NCBI RefSeq assembly: GCF_000315625.1
Contig: NW_005434545.1
Span: 3,669-67,668, forward strand
DNA length: 64,000 nucleotides
DNA from: Guillardia theta CCMP2712
Taxonomy: Eukaryota > Cryptophyceae > Pyrenomonadales > Geminigeraceae
Direction: 5' to 3'
Made by a program: the position numbers and the translations under genes
The notes under the pieces: generated by a model
Database searches by the model: none
The model's input: only the letters and a program-made list of their open reading frames with translations
Told to the model about the DNA's origin: nothing
Shown here: piece after piece, positions 20,610 to 30,738 of the stretch
Layout of the letters: the number at the start of each line of letters is the position of its first letter
Position numbering within the stretch: position 1 is the first letter of the stretch

Positions 20610-22355
20610 TCATCCTGCATAACCAACTGTCAGCAGGAGACCAGCCGATGTACTTCTGGCTTCATACTCTGCAGGAAGTTGTTCTGACGCTTGCATACTG
20701 GCTTTGAAAGTCTGCTTCCACACTGAAACAACGGAGTGTGGCATCCCATTCAGCAGAGCATTCACTTCGTTGACATCCTTGTCATAGAGGCTGCACATCC
20801 GTCTCAGTCAATTTCTTGACAAACATCTGCAATGGATGATAACACCTGAATTGATTGATGGCATGGATATAGTCTCCAACTTGAAGGTTCACTCTGGATG
20901 CCGGTCCCTGAATTTCATGATCAGATAGAACTTTTGGCACGAGCTGAGATGATATCTCCCACATTGGGTTGGACAGCAACGACTTCAAACGCGTTGTTTG
21001 TGCTCTTCCAAACATCCATACCGACCTTTCCCGATTCATCTCTCATCAAGACAAATTGCTCCAGTCCCTGTTTCCAGTTTTCACATCAGAATTGATTGCG
21101 TTGAGCTTAATTATGATATGAGCTTATGCACAAACCTGGTTGGGAGGCAACTCAGGGGCGACCAGCTCACTTGGGCTAGAGATCACCAACTTCACCATCG
21201 TTCCTGGTGTGCCGAGGATCAGCGCTGTGACTTGCTCTGGTGCTAACGGGTAAACGTCTTGTGCATCTACTGCGTGCAACAAATCTCCTGCCTTCACCAG
21301 CCCGCTAGAAGCAGCGGTTCCCTGCAAAACATTCAGGCTCTCCGCAAGACGAGAACGAGAACGCACGTCAGGAGTTACACCAGAAATGGTATACGGCCCA
21401 GGGTGCACACTCTTCCAGAACATGAGACCAATGCCCGATCTGCTGTTTGCAGCTGCTGATGGCGGAAGAGCATTTCGTTGGATCATCACTTCTTTCCTCG
21501 GAATTTCCTTCGATCCAGTCTGCTGCATGACAGGCGCGGGCTGCTGCTGCATGACAGGCGCGGGCTGCTGCTGCATGACAGGCGCGGGCTGCTGCTGCAT
21601 GACAGGCGCGGGCTGCTGCTGCATGACAGGTGTGGGCTGCTGCTGCATGACAGGTGCGGGCTGCTGCTGCATGACAGGTGCGGGCTGCTGCTGCATGACA
21701 GGAACGGGCTGCTGCTGCATGACAGGCGCGGGCACTGCCTGGAATGGCACTGATTGATCCTGCAAGGTTTCAGATAAGTGCTTTCGTGTTGCAAAATGAG
21801 ACCTGCGGCAACGTCGAGATAGAAAGAATCACGGGAGTGCCAGGTTGTCCGATGATCATGGAGGTCAAGTCGTTTGCCCACAGACTGTACACATTCTGCC
21901 CATTGATTTCATGAATCAGGTGTCCAGGTTGGATCATTCCACACTTCTCGGCGTTGCTCTAAGCAATAAAATCAGACAACAAACTTTTGAACACAAAATC
22001 GCAGTACCCCGGGCACGACGCCAGTAACATAGAACGGCCCGCTTTGCAACTTGGAGAATTGAATACCAATTCCACTACTCCCTTGCGGGTTTGGGTTCCT
22101 TAGAATCTGAATTTGCTGGAATTGCTGGCTGTTCTGTAGTTCATACATTCAGTCGCTTTCATACGTGCCCACATTTCAAGTTTTGCATACCTCCTGCAGT
22201 TCATCCACTGCCAGCCCAGGGATGGGATCATTGGTGATGACATCGTTGGGCTGGTAGGTCTCGATCATCTCGGAGGTCTGCAAGTTGAGCTTCTGCTCGT
22301 ACCCCACGTTCATCCCCTGCATGCCGTCAACAGGAACGTAGTAGTTCTCAGCCAT
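20610..22355 (-). CDS. PDZ-repeat protein with PVMQQQPA octapeptide array
   Basis: ATG at 22355 (MAENYYVPVDGMQG) starts an acidic/Gln-rich leader. The first PDZ-like unit includes GIGIQF and, after an intron, a GHLIHEINGQNVYSL-type block near 21905. A spacer of about nine PVMQQQPA-like octapeptides follows (about 21740-21530). The second PDZ unit has GIGLMF and VKAGDLLHAVDAQDVY (about 21450-21220). The third has VGDYIHAINQF joined across an intron ending in gtgcag to SLYDKDVNEV (about 20870-20780). The stop is at 20610. Exon breaks within the PDZ units match those of the plus-strand gene at 12.2-14.0 kb, so the two are paralogues in opposite orientation. A cytoplasmic scaffold is likely; partners are unknown. 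Confidence 0.8.
21528..21740 (-). repeat. Coding 24-bp repeat encoding PVMQQQPA
   Basis: The plus-strand unit is ctgctgcatgacaggcgcgg plus gctg (24 bp), repeated about nine times in frame. Variation is confined to one or two positions (ggcgcg, ggtgcg, ggtgtg, ggaacg). It lies between PDZ units 1 and 2 of the minus-strand PDZ gene and makes a flexible Pro/Gln linker whose length may vary between strains. Confidence 0.9.
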
Positions 22356-23252
22356 TGCGCGCGACAAATGGATGCGAAGCTTGGGGGTGCAGAAACTGGT
22401 GAGTAGGGGGTGGGGTTCTGGGGGTGGGGTGGATAACCCCCCTTTTCCCACTTGAGGATTCCTGACACTTCTCAGGCTAGCACCCCCCACCTACCCTTTT
22501 CCAGTTCATTTCCACCACCCGTGTGGTACCAGTCGACGCCCCTACGGATGCTTATTGGACTGGGTTATCATTTCCGCTTCCCACCACCGGTACTGCTAGT
22601 GAAATTATAGCTCCCGTCGCATTTGTCATTTTCTAGGACCTTGGCATACTAGATTTCATATTGAGTCTAGGACCAGTGGGCTCTCTCACCCCTCCTACAC
22701 CCTAGCGTGGTTTAGGTGACCTAGGACTTTACTAGGAGAGTCTGTAACGGCTCTTTGTGAGTGACCTCTTGTACCTTATTGAGTCGTAGACTTCCTAAGA
22801 CCCGGCTAGTACCCGATTTTTCCGGTGGCCTGACACTACCCGTGGGTAGGAGCTGATAAGTACCCCACCCCGAGACTTCTCGGTGACCGGCGGCCCGGCC
22901 CTGGCAACCGTTTTTTAAAAGCCGCGGAGGCAGACTCAAGTTAAGTGAAATTTTGAGTTAACTGTCATCGGCCTGAGTTTCGGGTGGCCCGGGGCCCGGA
23001 CTGAGTCATCAGGTCCGGCGCCAAGACCAGGAGCAGCGTCGATGGAGATCCAGGATGCCGCTAACAGTAGCGCCAAGGTGGGAGAGGAGGAGGGAGGGAG
23101 GACAAGAGAAGAAGCGCCACAGCCTCGAACATGATGAGGCTTCCCATCGCCATGAGACGCTTGCCTGTGATCCAGAAGGTCTCGTACAAGTCTTGGTTCC
23201 AGACTGCGATGCTGCTGACTGGCGAGGAAAGAGAGGAGAAGAAAAGGCAGCC
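22356..23252. other. Intergenic GC-rich island and promoter region
   Basis: About 22390-22500 has ggggtgggg/ccccacc words, and about 22850-23030 has dense ggcc, ccgg and ggtgac words. No protein is supported across 22500-23030. An in-frame ATG at 23055 could extend the next gene upstream, but that extension reads poorly as protein. The stretch must contain promoters for the divergent PDZ and caspase-like genes. Confidence 0.45.
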
Positions 23253-26200
23253 ATGAGCTTGCCTGCCACAGCCTTGAGTGAAGTCGAGGAGCATGAACGC
23301 CTGTCTTTATCCTTGAACTGCTATCCTCTCCGAGGGAGGCCCTTCGGTATCGCCTTCGTTTGGTCGTTTTCTTACCTGGACAAAAGTGGCGAATTTGTAT
23401 TGAACATCGCGAACGACAGCGCGTCTCTGGTAGCAGAGGAACTGCAGCTGTTCGGATTCGAAGTCAGACCGCGACAGAATGTCAAGAAGAAGTACATTAT
23501 GGATGAGATCTCCATGGAGAACATCGAAACTCTTTCCCACACGTATGACTGTGTGTTGGTGTACATCGCTGCGGTGAAGGCACTGTGGGTACAGCAGCAT
23601 GATGACGTTGACCGCCAGGTTGGAGATGGAGAGTGCTTTCTAGCTATAGACAACGAGAAGATCTACATTAAGGACATTTGGAAGCGATTTGAAGAGATCG
23701 GCATGGAAGGGTGAAAGTCGCTTTCAACGCTACAGGCTCTCACATATTAAGGAAAGGAAGCCGAAGATGTTATTCATGGATCTCTTTGAATCGCGATCAT
23801 CTTACGTTGACGACATAGTCAAAGAATTCAATCTTGCCAAAAAGTAGCTTACACTCCATTGCTTCAGAGCAGCACATGACATGAGCAACAGGCTGTACGA
23901 GGAGAGCCTTGAAGACATCGCCTTGATCCAATCCCAGGACACCAATGTTCCTGCGACGCTTCTCAAGGCTTCTTGCTGGCTGTTCTGCTATACGTGTCTG
24001 ATTTTCTGTCGCCAGAGGAAGTTGGACTTGCACGCAGACCTCAAGGTCGGTCGAACATGAGAGTTTCATGAGTGTATTGGCTGCGCTGTGTCTCGACATG
24101 GCCACTGGCGTCAACTTGGCTTTTTTCAGGCAAAAGAAGAGCTGAAGCGAGATCTTCCTCAACCCCCTTCAGGTACCAGCAGTGATGCCTTCTCCAGCTC
24201 GATGAATGCTCCTTCAGCCGGAACCATGGCACGCGTCGCCGTGATGCAAATCCCTCTTCGTCGAGGACATGCTACCTGGTCTTGCCTAGTAAGGCAGGAA
24301 GTCAGGAGGAGAACAACGAGCTTTAACGATCCCATGCAGGTGAAGAACCTTGGTTACAGCATTTCATTTGGAATCTGTGACGTCGACATGCTGTCTAAGG
24401 AAGGCTTGAATCGTTGACTGAAAATCATGATGGAACTTTGACCCACAGACTTACGGAGACGGGATGAACGCCTTCTGCAGTCTGAATGACGTTTTAGGAT
24501 CCACAGCAGGCGGATGGGCGTTCAATCAGGTTATGAGCTAGAGATGTCTGAGTGAAGCTGGCTGGTGACTCGCTTCTAGGTGGGTCAGTTCCTTCACAAC
24601 TCGCGAGCTGTGGAGGCGAAGGCCTTGTGGGGCAAAGCAGATCACATAGAAGCCGGTGACGTTGTAACCATCACGCTCGACATGGTCCAGGTGAACTCAT
24701 TCGAATAGAATCTCTTGCCGACCTCTGGCAGGGATCAATCAAGCTCGAGGTGGAGGGGAAGTTCAAGAGGCATCAGAACCGGCACTTCAACCAGCGGTTC
24801 GTCCGACCGGCTGACCACTCAGGCGTTCTCTTCCCGGCCGTCTCTCTCTGCGACATCGATGACGAGATTGAACTCCTGCACTTTCGGTACAGCGAGAAGG
24901 AGACGGCGGACGAGCAGAGCTTCGCCGAATTCCAGGGCTCTGTGTGGGACACGCGGAGTTCTGCGCGAGGCCTCCGCTTCGAAGGCAGAGGAGTTGTGCG
25001 AGTGGAAGGAGAGCATCTGCCGCAAGCACACGATGCCATGTTCCTCATCCACCGGCAGCCCATCACTCGAGCCCCGAAAGCATTCACAGAGCGAGGAGAT
25101 CCAGTAGGAGAATGTTTCCTTGGAGTCTTCGGTGTTCAGGACCAGGATTGCGCTGACATCTCCCCCTTCGCCTTCTCACTGAAGAAGCATCTGAGGGCAG
25201 CCCTCACTTCCAGTGACCGGCAAGATGAAGGGCCTCATGGTGATGAGGACGAGAACAAGGCTCGCTGCCTCTCGGACGTTCTTGTCCATGGAATACGACG
25301 AGATCTGGATGCGACCAGCTTGAAGTCTTTCCTCAGAGGCTGTTGTGAAATAAGTGAGGAAGAGCTGAGCGAGGCAAGTGACTTGTTTAGGGCAAAGAAT
25401 CTGAGTATCAATGAGGTCAAGAAGATCGATGACAAGTCTGTCTTGGAGGACTTGGGATTCACATCGCGACAGCAGATTGAGTCAATTCACCGAGGGATTG
25501 TCAAGGCTCGCAACAATGCCTCCGCCGAAGTTCATTTCTTGAACCTTTACTCGAAATCTTCCTTCTCCCGTCTTTTCCTTTCCAGCCTCCCTCCCCTCGC
25601 CTGGTCGCGTCAAGTCTCCTGCGACTTCCTCCGCTTCTCTCCTGATGCTTGCACGGTCAACAAAGTCGGCCAGTCCATCGCCTCTGTTACAGCCATCGCT
25701 GCTCTCAGCTCCACACTCCGGGCCGGCAAGAAGTTTGGAGCGGTTCTGACAGGGAGTGGAAAGCATTCGTGGGAGTTTGTGATCGCACGACTCAGATCGT
25801 CACAGGGAGGTGATGAAGTGAACGCTGGTTCCATCAAGCTTGGCATAGTGCAGTCGGACGCCGTCGCTCGGGGAGTCTATCACCTTGCTGCTGGGAAGTG
25901 TCAAGAAGTTTCGGCCTCTGCAGTTGTTCTTGAGTCCTCTGCAAGCTCGCAAGATGGAGCATATGAAGGCATGCATCTGCACATCACCGAGGGCATGGGA
26001 GCAGGTCAGGTTTCACGCATCTTTGCCTACGTCGGAGAAACTCGAACGGCTTACATTCAGTTCGAAGCTCCCGTGAGCGCGGAGTCTAGCTTCTACGCCG
26101 TGACCAAGTTGTACGGCTTTGAGGTGGGCGATGACGTGTTCTCCTGGGCAGTAGCGTCGAGCTCCATGGGCAGAAGCGCGATCATGCACGGCAACGTCTT

Positions 26201-26843
26201 CGAGTCTTCCTTCAAGCAGCTCCGCTTCCAGGGTGATCCTCTTGCTGTCAACCGAGTCACTGCTGCTGGCTTCGAGCTGGACAACACGTACCCCCGCATC
26301 CTCGGGCCAGCGCTCAAGGAGGGAGACACGCTGACTGTGTGGCTTGACCTCGACACCGGAGTGCTCGCGTTCTCGCTCAATGGCGAGCGGCTGGGAGAGA
26401 GCGTGGAAGGAGTGCGAGGGCCCGTCCTCCCCGCCTTCTCTTGTCCCTCCTCCACTGACTGTAGCATCCAACTTAGAAACTACCGCCGCTGGGCCCCTGA
26501 GAGTGGATGGATGAGCAGCGAAGAAGCAGAGAACATGGGTTTCAGTGAGGAGGAGGTGGAAGCGTTGAAGCAGATATTCAGGTTTGACCCTCCTGATCTT
26601 GTTGCAATCTCACTGGTAGGGAGCAGGAAGAACGAGTCCAACGCAGAGCTGAAGATAGCGGACATCCGCAAAGTGTTCGCCGAACTCGGACTGAACCTGA
26701 CGGATGCCGACATGCAAGGTCACGTGCAGGCAGTGGACGTGGATGGGTCAGGTCGCCTGGATCAGATCGAGTTCTTACATCTCATCTCCAACCTCAAGCT
26801 GGCTGACCTATGGAGCCTCGACAAGCTCACAGCGCACAAGTGA
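23253..26843 (+). CDS. Caspase-like pseudo-protease fused to SPRY, SAM-like, SPRY and EF-hand domains
   Basis: From ATG 23253 the product shows a caspase-type fold: PFGIAFVWSFSYL, then NDSASLVAEELQLFGFEV, DCVLVYIAAVKALW, and after a short intron RKPKMLFMDLFESR. The usual catalytic His-Gly after VYxxGHG is missing, and the active-site Cys of the xDaCR motif is replaced by Phe. Apparent 25-nt (23711-23735) and 24-nt introns restore the frame. A linker follows, then a phase-0 join to the first SPRY domain (RGHATWSCLV, NLGYSISFGICD, HIEAGDVVTITLDM, GVLFPAVSLCD; about 24240-24860). A SAM-like helical segment (LFRAKNLSINEVKKID; about 25385) follows. The second SPRY (about 25700-26450) ends LNGERLGESVEG. 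An EF-hand loop DVDGSGRLDQIEF lies at about 26735-26775. The part from 24.2 kb onward is secure; whether the caspase-like part belongs to the same transcript rests on splice phase. Calcium binding and ligand recognition are likely roles. Confidence 0.6.
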
Positions 26844-27163
26844 AGGGCGTGTATCATTCTCTCTATATCATGTTGTATCATAATTGCCTTGACTCCTTTT
26901 TTTTGGATAACCCCCTACCCCATAAACACCACTCCAACACCCCACCCCTTTGTGATTGGGGAAGCGCCATGACGTGGGGAGACATATGAGACGAAGGAGA
27001 GAAGGAGGGGAGGAGAGGAGAGGAGAGAAGGAGGGGATAGGAGAAGAGAAGGAGAGGAGAAGAGAAGGAGAGGAGGGGAGAGAAGGAGGGGAGGCTTGTC
27101 GACGTTTATCTCTAGTTGAGGTTATGGTGTCTTGTACGCCAAGGTGAAGCATCAAGTTGAAGG
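26844..27163. other. Short intergenic region with GGAGA purine tract
   Basis: About 26995-27095 is a run of ggaga/ggagg units on the plus strand. It lies between the stop at 26843 and the kinase start at 27164 and probably forms part of the kinase promoter or 5' UTR. Nothing else is seen. Confidence 0.6.
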
Positions 27164-29838
27164 ATGGAGGACTCCGACCTGAGGGACTACGAGGTTCTGA
27201 ACCAGCTCGCCAAAGGAGGTCAGGGGGTCACAAGCAGGGTCCGCAGGATCTACGACAATCGTGTGCTGGTTCTGAAGCAAAGTTTCTGCGATGACTGCCG
27301 AAGTGCAAACTCAGCTTTGCTCGAGGCCAAGCTGCTGAAACAGATTCGACACCCGTACGTCAACAGGTAGTCTAGCAGAGCCTCTCAGTCTCGTGGGTGA
27401 GCCGTGCTTGCCCAGGTACGAGGATGTGTTTCTGAGTGAGCAAGGCAAGCAGCTTGTTGTCTGCACAGTCATGGAGTACTGCGAGGGCGGCGACCTGGCG
27501 AGATATCTCATCACGTACAAGAAGCACAGGACGCTGGTGGACCCCATGAGGGCCGTGAGGTAGGAAAGTCGCTGCTCCAAGAGAAGCTGACGGCATGTCG
27601 GTCAGATGGATGCAGCAACTAACATCTGCCATCGCGCACCTGCATCAGCAGAAAGTGAGCTCAGCTTGTGCCTCGCTCTCTGCTACTGACGGCCCGTCTA
27701 GATCGTTCACCGAGACATGAAGCCGCAGAACGTGTTCTTGTTCTCAGAAGACAGCCTCAGGATAGGAGACTTTGGACTCGCACAGACCATTGAACGAGGG
27801 AAACGAACGTCGCAGGTGCTGCTGCAATGCCTCTCCTCTCCTCCCTTCTTTCCGTTCTGTCCTCATCTTGTAACTTGTCTTCTTGTCGCAGGTTGGAACC
27901 CCCTGCTACATGGCACCTGAGGTTCTCTACCGCGACGAGTATGCGGAGACGGTCGACGTGTGGGGCATCGGCTGCATCGGCTACGAGTGTCTGTCACTTC
28001 AGTTTCTCTGGCAGAGGAAGGGCATGCTCGCTGCGCAGGTCGAGGTCGACCCCATCCTCCCCCAGCACCTCCCCGACCTCTATCCCTTCTTCCTCCGCGA
28101 CGCCGTCGCCAGCTGCCTTGCCTGCTCGCCCCATCGGCGGCCGCCCGCATCGTCCTTGCAGACTTCCCTGCAGCAGGAGAGCGGGCAGGCTCCGAGTGAG
28201 AACCTCGGGCTGGTGGAGGCGCTCGAGAACTTTGGGAAGGCGTTTGGGTCCTGGTTGCCGCTCGGAGGGAAGGAGGAGAAGGAGAAGGGGAAGGAGGAGG
28301 AGGTGCACGTAGAGAAGGCTCTCCTCTCAGAGCGAATGGAGCCCAGCCAGGCAGGGCTGTCGATGGGCGTTGAAAGGAAGCAGGAGAGGAGCAGGACTCT
28401 GGCCCCTCAGACTCGCAGGACGAGCTTGAAGGGCGTGGACATCAAGTCGCAGCCTCTGAGGGGTGACGTCACGCAGCCAGCAGTCGAACGAGTCAGCGAG
28501 AGGACGGCGAGCGTTTCAACTGCCAGTCAGTCGCACAAGGCGCGGGAGGAGGCAGAGCAGAGGGCCGATGACGTCAGGCGAGAGCAGCTGCGAGCCACGT
28601 CGGGCAGAAAGCTTCCTGCCATGGTGGAGGAAGCAAACGAGACCGTGCGAGAGATTCTCTCAAAGATCAACTCGACTAGCCGAGGGGAAGGCAGCAACTC
28701 GAGCTCGAGCTCAGAGGACATTGTCGCTCCCGCAAGAACCCCAGCAGGACTCCCTCGACTCCCTCGACTCCTGCACGCCTGAGCGCCCTGAGCTCGTCGA
28801 GCGTCAAGGAGCGGGACGGCAGCGGAGGGGAGGAAGCTGAAATCCCTCCGCACGTGCTCGAGGAATACCGGGAGAAAGGCTTGTTCGGCGTTGACCCTCG
28901 ATGGCGAAGTCCGCTGCAGGTCTAAAGGAGGCGAGGGGAAAGGGGGACAGGAGGGAGGGGGAGGAGAGAATGGAAGGAGGGAGGGTGGGAGGGTGGGAGG
29001 GAGGGAGGGAGGGTGGGTTGGGGGGGGGGGGGGGGGGGGGGGAAAGAAAAAACCGCTCCNNNNNNNNNNNNNNNNNNNNNNNNNNNNNNNNNNNNNNNNN
29101 NNNNNNNNNNNNNNNNNNNNNNNNNNNNNNNNNNNNNNNNNNNNNNNNNNNNNNNNNNNAAGGGCTACTTCAGGCGTCTCATTCAAGCAGAGCAGCAGCT
29201 CGATCATTCGCGCGAGGTTGGAGAACGAGCTCGAGCCCGTCCTCCCTCATCCCCAGCGAGCACAGGCGAGCAGCCTCCCTCCTCCTCCAGCGTGAAGAGG
29301 GACAAGGACAAGAGCGGGTCCTGGCTGTCGCGGACGCTGAGCGGGAGAGGATTCGCCAAGACAAAGAAGATGGAGATGGGGGGCGAGCTGGACTTCGAGC
29401 TGGGGGGCGACAAGAAGATTCTGATCGAGAAGTTCTCGAAGCAATTCGAGCTTGTGTTCCCTCGCCAGCAATGGCTGCTTGCGAAAGAAGCGACGCGGCG
29501 AGAAGGAGAGGTGAGAGAGGTGGAGTGAGGAGGGAGGGAGTCAGCAGGGGAAGGCAGAAAGGAGAGACGGAAGGGCAAAGGAGGAGGAGAAGGTTTGTGT
29601 TAACCTTTGAATCTCCTGCAGACATATGGGACAGACGAAGAGATTCAAAGAGAATTCACTCGACTGTCAGTAGCTCTTCTCGCACCTTCCTCCTCTCCTC
29701 TCCCTCTTGTTCCTCGCATCAGTTCCTCCCACTCCTCTTCGTCCTCCTCGTGTTCGTTCTCTTACACACGTGTTCCACAGATTCGGTCAGCCCAAGTCAA
29801 GATTCATCGGAAGTTCGGACCGGCTGATGGCTGTGTGA
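27164..29838 (+). CDS. NEK-like serine/threonine protein kinase, interrupted by a gap
   Basis: ATG at 27164 begins MEDSDLRDYEVL. Kinase motifs appear in order across short introns: glycine loop KGGQGVTSRV, the ATP-binding Lys in LVLKQ, VMEYCEGGDLARYL (hinge, NEK-like), catalytic HRDMKPQN (about 27710), IGDFGLA (about 27765), and GTPCYMAPEVL (about 27900), with DVWGIGCIGYE. All catalytic residues are present. A charged tail follows. Near 28740-28775 the reading frame changes without a clear splice site: upstream reads ...SSSEDIV and downstream reads RLSALSSSSVKERDG. This may be a small indel, an assembly error or an overlooked intron. A 100-N gap lies in the next intron. The last exons (about 29160-29510, 29623-29664, and 29780-29838) join in phase, with the stop at 29838. 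NEK kinases act in cell cycle and ciliary function; which role applies here is unknown. Confidence 0.82.
29060..29159. other. Assembly gap (100 N) next to a poly-G run
   Basis: One hundred Ns follow a run of about 23 consecutive G bases (about 29019-29041) and a gggaggga repeat. The gap falls in an intron of the kinase gene, so gene length is not exact, but no exon is obviously lost. Confidence 0.97.
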
Positions 29839-29850
29839 GGAGGAGACGAC

Positions 29851-30591
29851 CTACCCACTGAAGTTCTTGAACAAACATTGAGAGTCAAGAAGTTGAGCAG
29901 GTTTGCGGGTCAAGTAAATAAAATAATGATTTGGACGAGGGATCTTGACTAGCTGCTGGGGAGGAGCAGGGGGAGTGGAGGGGAGGAGGTGATGATGCTG
30001 ATGAAGATGTTTGAAATGTTTGTTGATGGAGGAGCTCAAGGAAAGAAGATCTTCAAAGTCCCTCGAATCTCCTGCTTGCAGAAGGGACAAGCGAGGAGGC
30101 GAGGAGAGCATTCCGGACAAACTTGAGTGTGCAGACAAGGAAGGAAGACAACCGACAAGTTGTTGACGAAACAAATCTGAAGAGATCATGTCATACCTCC
30201 AACCTCTTCCCTCCCACGTTCTCCTCTCTCTCACCTTGCATGCAAACATCTCTCTCAGCAGCTCCAGTGCTTCTTCTCGTTCTTCTGTCAGTTCCTCGTT
30301 CCTTCTCCGCAGTTTCGCCATTTTCTCTTCTTCCTTCCGCCTCTCTGCCCTGTTTTCCCTCCGCCTTGTCCTTCCCAGCTCTCCTCTGAGCTGCAACTTA
30401 GATAGCAGTAGAGCTCTAGACACCTGTATAATCGCCGTGTCCAGCAGAGACATAAGCTCCGGATCAGACGCTTTGAGCACAGAACAAGCGGCAACTGAAG
30501 AGAGAGAGGACACGAGGAGGAGGAGGAGGAGGAGGAGGAGGAGGAGGAGAGGAAGAGTGCGCGTGGGAAACTGGAGGAGGAGGGCGAGCAT
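29851..30591 (-). CDS. Hypothetical coiled-coil protein with hydrophobic N-terminus
   Basis: ATG at 30591 opens MLALLLQFPTRTLP, followed by a long leucine run that could serve as signal peptide or membrane anchor. The run is encoded by a CTC triplet repeat, so its length may vary. Next comes a strongly charged helix (RRRENRAERRKEEEKMAKLR, then RRNEELTEEREEALELLREM), a probable coiled coil at about 30370-30250. A possible intron with donor gtgagaga and acceptor tcttcag (about 30245-30185) is in frame whether or not it is removed. The C-terminal half is Ser/Leu/His-rich. The stop lies 12 bp from the convergent kinase stop. No family is recognised. The conserved-looking helix gives moderate support for a real gene. 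Confidence 0.45.
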   Translation of the reverse strand: MLALLLQFPTRTLPLLLLLLLLLLLLVSSLSSVAACSVLKASDPELMSLLDTAIIQVSRALLLSKLQLRGELGRTRRRENRAERRKEEEKMAKLRRRNEELTEEREEALELLREMFACKVRERRTWEGRGWRYDMISSDLFRQQLVGCLPSLSAHSSLSGMLSSPPRLSLLQAGDSRDFEDLLSLSSSINKHFKHLHQHHHLLPSTPPAPPQQLVKIPRPNHYFIYLTRKPAQLLDSQCLFKNFSG

Positions 30592-30738
30592 GGAGTCGCT
30601 GTTGACAAGGTTTATGAGTTCGAGTTTGACCGCCAGGACTCACTGACAGCCACAGGACCCAAGAGTACTCCCACCCCCACCCCCCCACCCCCTCTCCACC
30701 CCTATTTCTGCTTCCTCTTCATTCCCCACGCGTTGCCC

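Noticed and set aside
23061-23294. Minus-strand frame with a tryptophan-containing hydrophobic segment (VWNQDLYETFWITGKRLM)
   Set aside because: No splice partners or start/stop context found; it may be a real exon of an unseen gene but evidence is insufficient.
23797-24162. 121-codon minus-strand frame opposite the caspase-like/SPRY linker
   Set aside because: It reads fairly naturally, but the plus strand gives a phase-consistent link between two recognisable domains; there is no domain on the minus side. Not fully excluded.
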